From assembly GCF_026210795.1 (NCBI RefSeq), contig NC_089443.1, forward strand, positions 3,286,001-3,350,000: a stretch of 64,000 nt of DNA. Reading direction: 5' to 3'. The notes beneath the pieces are model-generated. The model made no database searches and had not been told where the DNA came from. It was given only the letters and a program-made list of their open reading frames with translations. This document shows, piece after piece, positions 56,565 to 64,000 of the stretch. The translations under genes were made by a program, and so were the position numbers. How positions within the stretch are numbered: the stretch's first letter is position 1; each line of letters opens with the position of its first letter. Source of the DNA: Rhizophagus irregularis. Taxonomy: Eukaryota > Glomeromycota > Glomeromycetes > Glomerales > Glomeraceae.

Positions 56565-58747
56565 TTAATGAAAAATTTTACCCAAATAAATAGAAGCTGC
56601 AAATTTTAATCCCGTATGAAGTAAAGGAATAAAGGATTGAATGATTTGTACCCAAACTTCCTTTTTTTGTTTGATTTTTTTAAGCTCATCTTTCAATGAT
56701 TCAATCTCCTTTTCTTTTTCGCTATTGAGTAAAGCTAATGCTACTTCACGGTCATAATTAGCTCGTTCTAATACATCAATATTTGTAATTTTTTGTTTTT
56801 CAGTATTTTCATCTTTCTCTCTGATTTTGTTTAAAAGATGTCTTTTTATTTCCTCGTGCTCTACTTGCATTTTTTCCATTTTAAATTTCGTTTCTTTTTC
56901 ATTTGCGGAAAATTCCAAGTATTTTTGTTCAGATTCTTGCACTGATTTGATCTGTTCGGCCAATTCATTTTTGAGAATTCCAATTGATTTTAACGTTGCG
57001 ATTGCATCTTGATACTCGTCGGACTTAATCTTTGCCATCACCCTTTCTGTTTCAGGGCAATCCTCAATTAGAGTATCTATCACTTCTCTCTCAAAAATTG
57101 CAATCGCATCATCAAATTCTTCTTGATCCTTTCAAAATTTATTGCAACAAGTTAGAATTCTATATGGTTTTTTTTAAAAAGAAAAAAAAGAAAAAAAAGG
57201 ATAAATTATATTTACTTTAAAGAAATTTTCAGCAGAGAGACGTACTTTCACATTATTTTCCCACAATTTTTTAGCTAATTCCATGTTATATTCATATAAA
57301 GCTTCAGAATTTGATTTGCGAAATTTTTCAAATTGCTCATTAATCGAGTTATTTAATTCATTTTCATACTGCCTTATCTGTATACTATCTCCTATAATTC
57401 TCTTGAAAAATTCTTTTTCAACTTGACTAAAAATTTCCATATGAATTTCGTTAAAAGCTTTCCAATTAAATACATCAACATGTAAGCTATCATCACTTCT
57501 TTCTTTATCCTTATTTAATTTCTTATTCATATTTAAAGTATACATCTGGACACACTCCTTAATAGATCTTTGTGCAACGTATTCAACAACAGAATCATAT
57601 TCACTTGGGATTGATAATTGCATAATTGAAGTATCGTTTAATTTTTCGACGCAATCCTGAAGAAATTTTGTAAATGATACTCCTGTCATAGTGCAGGATC
57701 CAATATATTTTGGTGTTGATGTAGATAAAACGTTGTTAACTGCATGAGTCACTTCAGTAACAAATTCTGGTTGTAAACTTGCTGTCGGTAATTTATCCAA
57801 TATTTGCAATTGATTCCGATCTGCCATCGGGATCTATGATATACGAAAAAAATTTATTTAAAACGAACACAAGGCAAACTTCAATATTTATGTGTGCATG
57901 ATACGCTACCGGAATCCCAAACACATCGAAATCCGAGAAATATTTCTTAACTCCTTCAGTAGCTAAATAATAATTAAAATAAATTAATTCACGTAAAATC
58001 ATGAAACTTTTTTCTTTAATTCTCTTTTCTAATACACGCACCTTGTTCATTCACAGAGTTTAATCTGTCTAAAAAGTAATCCTTAAAATCATCAGGATTT
58101 TTTAACATGAAGTCTCGTAATAGTACGACCAATTTAGGTAAAAACTTATAATCTGGAGGGGGCACAATAAATTTTGTTAAATCAGTCATCAAAAATAATT
58201 TTCCTATATCATCTTTACCAACAACACCATTTAAATTATAAATAAACGTTGACGAAATTGCTAAACATAATACAAATAATTTAGTTGCCCATTGTTGATT
58301 TTGTTTTGGGTCATCAATTCCTTCACAATCTAATACAATCATTCTTTTTCCTTGATAATCAAATGGTTTACTCCACATATAGATTCCTTGTGTACACCTA
58401 TCGACTGTTGAACCCAACATAAATCCATCATGTCTACCGTGTAACACATTGGCGAACCATGATTTCCCTCTACGATACGATCCAACTATTCAAATATAAT
58501 ATGAACGTTTGTTTAACAGTGTTAGTAACCTAAATTGTGTATAATACAATAATTATAAGCATATCTCACCGACGGAAATAATTGCAACGGGTCCATCAAT
58601 TCCTCTAATGATATCTAAAGCTTCTTCATTGAAAATAATTTCTCCGAATTCATTACGATCTTTTTCATTTTCGACGTAATTTAAAAGTTGAATCGGGATT
58701 CCCTCGCGAAATGGAATTCCTTCTCCAAATACATTTTCACATTCCAT
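56565..58747 (-). CDS. Guanylate-binding-protein-like large GTPase
   Basis: Five exons on the minus strand join in frame: 58,747-58,570, 58,485-58,042, 57,962-57,910, 57,833-57,216 and 57,128-56,565 (618 residues). The P-loop is GSYRRGKSW (61-69), the G3 motif DCEG (112-115), and the GBP/atlastin-type guanine motif is the RD in VVLLRDF (183-184). The middle is a helical GBP-C-like domain. Residues ~430-590 are Glu/Lys-rich coiled coil (KMEKMQVEHEEIKRHLLNKI). The end VQIIQSFIPLLHTGLKFAAS is a possible membrane-associating helix. In animals GBPs act in cell-autonomous immunity and membrane attack; in fungi the role is unknown. The exon 3/4 junction is the least certain. Confidence 0.83.
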
Positions 58748-61700
58748 GTTTATAATAAAAGTATAAAAAAAATAGATACAATATATACAATATTTACAAT
58801 TTATAGTTTAACAATTTGTGAAAAAAGAGCGTTTGCAGAAAAACCACTATTCTCCAACAATCAAATAAATTCCATAAATTCCATTAATTGTTAACAATAA
58901 CCATTTCCCATTTCCAATGAGGCTGAGAATAGCAACCAAAATTACACAAAAATTACAGGGGTTCTTTAAAGATTTCAAATTACATAACATTTATTCTTTG
59001 GATGAAATTTCGAAACTTGCTTTTTTCAAGCGTGAGACTTATTGATTTTTGGCTATGAGTAATGACCGATGCACAAATGGTTGGATATTTTTATCAAGTA
59101 TATTAATGTATTTGTTATCTACAAATTATTGAAAAAACTCTGGTTGGTTATTTTACTATATAAGTAATTAAAGCTTTTTTATTCTCGTGTATAAAATTAT
59201 AGTAAAAAGAAAGAATTTAATTGGCTGATTTATTATAACGAAGCTCTAATATTAATGATTTTTTTTTTTTGGTGATTTAAAGTTATTTTAAACTATTTAT
59301 GATTTTAATATATAATATATAATATATAATATATAATATATATTATATATTATAATTATTAGTATATTATAATTATTAAATAAAAGGATAAAAATATCAG
59401 TTAATAGATAGAAGGGTAAAATATTGGTCATTCAGCCATTTTATAAAAGTAACCTATTTAATAGATTTAATAACTGTATTATATCTTACTTAAGATTATG
59501 CTTAATTTTAACATTTTATTTATAAGATTGGATTATATCTTCTGTCTTTATTATACAGCAGTATATATTATATATGCTACTCAAATTATTTTAAATTTTT
59601 ATAAGGCTAACTGTATATATGTATTTATAGAATTTATATAAATAAAAGATATAAGATAATAAATAAAAATAATGTTACAACTAGATCTTACTAATTGCAA
59701 CTTGCAACTTGCAACTCATAACTCTAAGTTTTATTATACAGCTGTAATTTTGCAATTATTTGAAAAACAGTTAAGATGCCAACTTTAATAATAATAAATA
59801 GTTTATTAAAAGTTATACTAGAATCCCAAATAATACTAATACAACTCATAAATAAACTTTAAATACTAAAGTAAAAATACATTTTATGGCATAACTCTAT
59901 CAATATTAAGGCTAAAATGCAGTTTTATTATTATTAGAATTTTCTTATTAAGTTAAATCAAATAATATAAATTTTATTAAAATTTATTCTAAAGTTGCTA
60001 GGCTAAACTTATTTTAGAATTTGACAAAAGTCTAAACTTTTATTAGAATAGTTTAAACTATTGAGTATTGACAAAACATTTTGACATTGTCTAAACTTAA
60101 TAATTTTCTAAACTTTTCAACATATCTATTACTATAATTTTAATATAGTTTTAACAGTTATTATACTTTTAATTACTATTAAATAATGTAATTTAATATA
60201 TATTAAATTAAAATTAAAATTAATATTTTTTATTAAATGTAATTAAGATCTTATATAAATTGATATTTTGATATCAAATTTAATTATATATTTAAACTTG
60301 CTATTTGCTAAATTATATAAACTATATAATTTAACTTTTATTTGCTAAACTATATTAAATTATATACTAATATAAATATGTCTAAATTTAATAAAATTTC
60401 AATATTTGCTAAACTTTTTACAGTTTCACATTTTTTTAACTTTTTGGCAAAATAGTTTAAACAGTTTCAATTTGACAATTGTTTAAACTGCTAAGTTTTG
60501 TATAACAACTTAAATCTACTCACTAATTGTATTAAAAATAGAGGTATGTAAAATAACAAATTTTTGAAAATATCTCTGTAATACACAACTTTTGAAAATT
60601 TTAATATAAACACTAAGCAAACTCAAATGTAAGTTGTATCAGTATTGTTTAAGATTCTATTATATTAACTGTTTAATATTATATATAGTATACTAGTATT
60701 TCTCCTAAAGTATATTACTTTATAAAATCTGGGTATTTATTGAATACTTTTATTTAGTATTTTCTTAATTTTATAAACTTAATTCTAGTAAAATATTAGG
60801 TATTATATACAATAAATTAAACTACTGTCTTAATACTTCAGATATTATACAAAAAATCTGATTCAAAAATTAAATAATACTTAAGGGTATTTTATTAAAA
60901 TTATATTTTATATATCTTGTTTATATTTTGTACATTTGTAGTTTTCTTTACTTTTCTAATAAATGTATAGTATTATAAAAAAAAAAAAATTTAAAATCTT
61001 ATATTAAAAAAAATTTAAAATTATTAATTTTTTTATTAAAAAATAATGAAATCATTTTTTGTTAAAAATATAGTAATATTTTATAAATGCAACTAATTAT
61101 ATATATGTATTTAAAAAAAATAGTATATATTAAAGAATAGTTAATAGAAAAATAATTAATTAAAAATCTTTCAGAACTTTTAATTCAAAGTTTTTTTTTA
61201 TTTATTTAAATTCAAAATACTTTTAATATATTTTAAATTAATAAAAATCAATATATTTTACAAATTATTTAATATCTAATATAAATTTATTTATTTTTAA
61301 AAAAATTAATAATTGGTCAATAATTATATAAATGTATTTATAGAGAATATTTCAATATACCTAAAATTTAGAACCATTTACATATATAAAAATATAAAGG
61401 ACACTTAATTTTAAATTTCAAGTTGGGATTAAGCTATTAAATACATATAAAGAAAATGTGCACTTATAGTTTTATAGTAAAGTATTTTTTGAAATATTTT
61501 ATATTTATATAAAATGATATTGCTATTAATGATTATTACTATTTAATTTTATCCAAAAATTAAAATTTAAAATACTGGTTTATAATAATTTTAGCTAAAA
61601 TTAAAAAATACTATTCATAAAAATTTAACTTAAATAATAAATATATTAACTAGTAATATTAACTATAACAAAATTTTGAAATTTTTATTTTAGTAAAATA

Positions 61701-62999
61701 AAAATATTAAAAAAATTAAAATTTTGCATTTTTTTAAAAAAAATTATCTGAAAACAGCCTTTAGATAACTGTTTATTAATATGAGTAATTAATTATTTAT
61801 TTAATATTTATAAAATTTAAAAAATCAGACTGGTAAAAATTACCAGAAATATTTTAACAAATTTTTTATAACAATAATTTTATTTAATATTAAATTTTAA
61901 ATTTGTAAATTGTAATATATTAATTTTTTATAATTTAAAATTAATATATATTTTATAAAAAATAAAATCAAATTAGTATTATAGTAGTAAAAATTTAATT
62001 TTAAATTTCTAAAGCAAAAATAAAACTAAAAAATTAATTGTATAAAATAATTTATTTTAATAACTGATAATACTTAAACTATATTAAAATATGGTGACTA
62101 GAAAATAATATATTTGTAATTATTTTCTTATGTATATTAAAAATACCAAAAGACCATTTAAATTTATTTATCATAATATTTTAGTAAAAATAAATTGAAT
62201 TTAAAATTTTATTTTTTTAATTCTATTTACTATTATATAATCCATACAGTAAATTAAATAGAAATGTAATTAATATAGGCATCATGAACATTTGCACAAA
62301 AATTAGCTAATTCTGGCACCATATAATTAAATTTGATTATGGAATAAGTTTATTGAATTTGTTTGCAGAAATTATTGCTTCCTTTTTTTGGAACCATATG
62401 GGTAGTATGGTACAATATTAATTAATAAACCCGTAGTACTTTTACACCCATTTACTGAACTTTGATCAATAAGCATCCTCAGTTATTAGGCCGTAATTGA
62501 TTTTTGGGCAGAATGATGTGCCATATTCGAACAACTTTCAAGGAAATTTCCAAATATGTATTTCCTTTAAAATCAATATTGACGAATAATTTGTAAGTTT
62601 TTAACTTATCGTGGTATAAAAGTCATCAAAGAATTTTACGGGTACATTATATTAGCTTTTTTTATCTTAAACTATAAGGAAATTTTAGGATTATCACAAG
62701 AATGTGATTTAACTGGTTCTCTTTCTTGCCAAAGATAGTTGTTGTTTTAATAAAGTCTTAATAAATATTCGAAAAAAAGTAAGTGTTATTCTTACATAAT
62801 CAGTGATTAACGTAATTGTATACGATGATTTATATAAATTAGGGCAATCTCAGCCGGTTGAATCTCGATTTTATGAATTAAAAACGTACAAAAAATATTT
62901 ATCATTACAAAATAGTGTGGGAAATCAAAAAAAAAAATCTTTTTCTTTTTTTTTTAAAAAAAAAATCTTTAATCATTTCTTTTTCGAAATTTGTAAAAA
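58748..62999. other. AT-rich gene desert
   Basis: About 4.2 kb has no credible gene. Most is A/T low complexity, with an (ATATAAT)n/(TATA)n microsatellite at about 59,300-59,350 and recurring TTTGCTAAACT/AGTTTAAAC phrases near 60,050-60,500. Composition normalises only near 62,270-62,720, the probable upstream region of the next gene. Confidence 0.6.
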
Positions 63000-64000
63000 A
63001 TGAGCGAATTATCAGGTAATTTAAAATTGAGTCAAAATATTAAAGTTGTGGAGTTAACTAATAAAATATTTTGTTATTTTTTTTTTGTTGATAAATTCTA
63101 GTCCCTCCGATGATGTATTCTTTACAATTAAATGAATTTGGACCTCCATCTAATCTAAAATATGTTGAAGTGAAATCTCCTCAACTTTGTTCTCCATATC
63201 AAGTAATTGTAAAAGTGATAGCGGCTGGTGTTAACCCTATTGAATATAAACTTAGAAGTGGAAATTTTCCAATAGTTAATGTTTTGTTGAAATTTCCTGC
63301 TGTTTTAGGGTCTGATTTTTCTGTAAATATTTTTAATTTTCTTTAAATGAATTTTTGTTAATAAAGAAAAAATTTTCTTATTCTATAAATTTATTAAGGG
63401 AGTAATTCTTGCAAAAGGAGATAAAGTAACAGAATTTAAAATTGGAGATGAAGTTTTTGGTAAAACTAAAAATATATTTAGTGGATTAGGAACTTATGCG
63501 CAGTATGTATATAATTCGTTAAAAAAAATTTTTAGTTTGTTATATTCATTTATTTTATTTTTTTTTCCTCAGATTTGTGTTGGTTAATGTTAAAAGTGAT
63601 GCCATCCTAAAGAAACCTGCTTCAATTACTCATCAAGAAGCCGCAGGAATTGGTATGGCTAGTTTAACAGCATGGAGTGGATTAATTTCTTTTGGCAATT
63701 TAAAAATTGATGAAGAGGCCAAAAAACTTCATCAAAAAGTTTTAGTAATTGGTGCCTCAGGAGGTAAAGATTAAATTAATTATGAGTGATCAATTATTTC
63801 ATCCCTCTCATAAGTATTTCTTCCCTGTTTACACCCATCAGTTCTATACTCTTTAGTTTTGTTTACTTACATTTCATATATTAATCTTTCTTTTTCTTTT
63901 TTTCTTTTTTTTATAAAAAAAGGAGTTGGAACTTTCGCGGTTCAAATTGCAAAAATTATCAATAATGCACATGTAACAGCAATTTGTTCAGGTAAAAATG
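63000..64000 (+). CDS. MDR-family quinone oxidoreductase / zinc-type ADH-like, partial
   Basis: Exon 1 is only 16 nt (63,000-63,015, MSELS plus one base), followed by 63,102-63,322, 63,399-63,502, 63,573-63,763 and 63,923 to the window end; all join in frame. The product shows LKYVEVKSPQLCSPYQVIVK, AAGVNPIEYKLRSGNFP and FPAVLGSDFSGVI, then GDEVFGKT, GTYAQ and ITHQEAAGIGMASLTAWSGL. The Rossmann glycine motif VLVIGASGGVGTFAVQIAK is assembled across the last intron. This order is typical of NAD(P)H-dependent quinone oxidoreductases (reticulon-4-interacting-protein-1/zeta-crystallin type). No catalytic zinc cysteines are seen, so quinone or enone reduction is likelier than alcohol oxidation. The C-terminal half lies beyond the window. 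Confidence 0.88.

Overview
This is nuclear DNA from a very AT-rich, repeat-laden fungus. The base composition, the 45-100 nt GT-AG introns, the fungal gene set (Kha1-type antiporter, Sas10/Utp3, histone H3, DUF900-type hydrolase) and the mix of decayed DNA transposons with an RNase H-bearing LINE fit an arbuscular mycorrhizal fungus (Glomeromycotina, Rhizophagus-like). That assignment is inference from style and remembered protein families; no search was run.

Layout. 1-3,110: a broken acidic gene, a dispersed A-rich repeat, a CACTA-like MITE and a second foldback. 3,122-6,881: a piggyBac-like element with a decayed transposase, carrying two MITEs. 7,036-18,417: a second, non-autonomous piggyBac-like element that was hit by a 960-bp pogo-like MITE, which was itself hit by two LINE insertions (one 5'-truncated on the minus strand, one near full length on the plus strand). 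Target-site duplications let every layer be peeled off. 20,719-36,146: the most interesting object, an inferred 15.4-kb DNA transposon with matching inverted ends, large subterminal tandem arrays, a Plavaka/CACTA-like zinc-finger transposase gene (decayed) and two inverted, homologous copies of an unfamiliar accessory gene. It is itself invaded by three MITEs.

38,441-64,000 is the host part: a K+/H+ antiporter (+), a DOMON-cytochrome b561 membrane protein (-), a secreted proline-rich protein (-), SAS10/UTP3 (-) divergent from histone H3 (+), a multi-exon membrane alpha/beta hydrolase (+), a zinc-knuckle/leucine-rich-repeat protein (-), a guanylate-binding-protein-like GTPase (-) and the 5' part of an MDR quinone oxidoreductase (+, cut by the window end). 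These genes do not form a pathway. The only clear shared regulation is the 286-bp bidirectional SAS10/H3 promoter, which has a TATA box and an MCB-like site.

Most premature stops in the mobile elements are TGA although the DNA is very AT-rich. No tRNA, rRNA or CRISPR array was recognised. Exon coordinates are read by eye from GT-AG sites and frame continuity.
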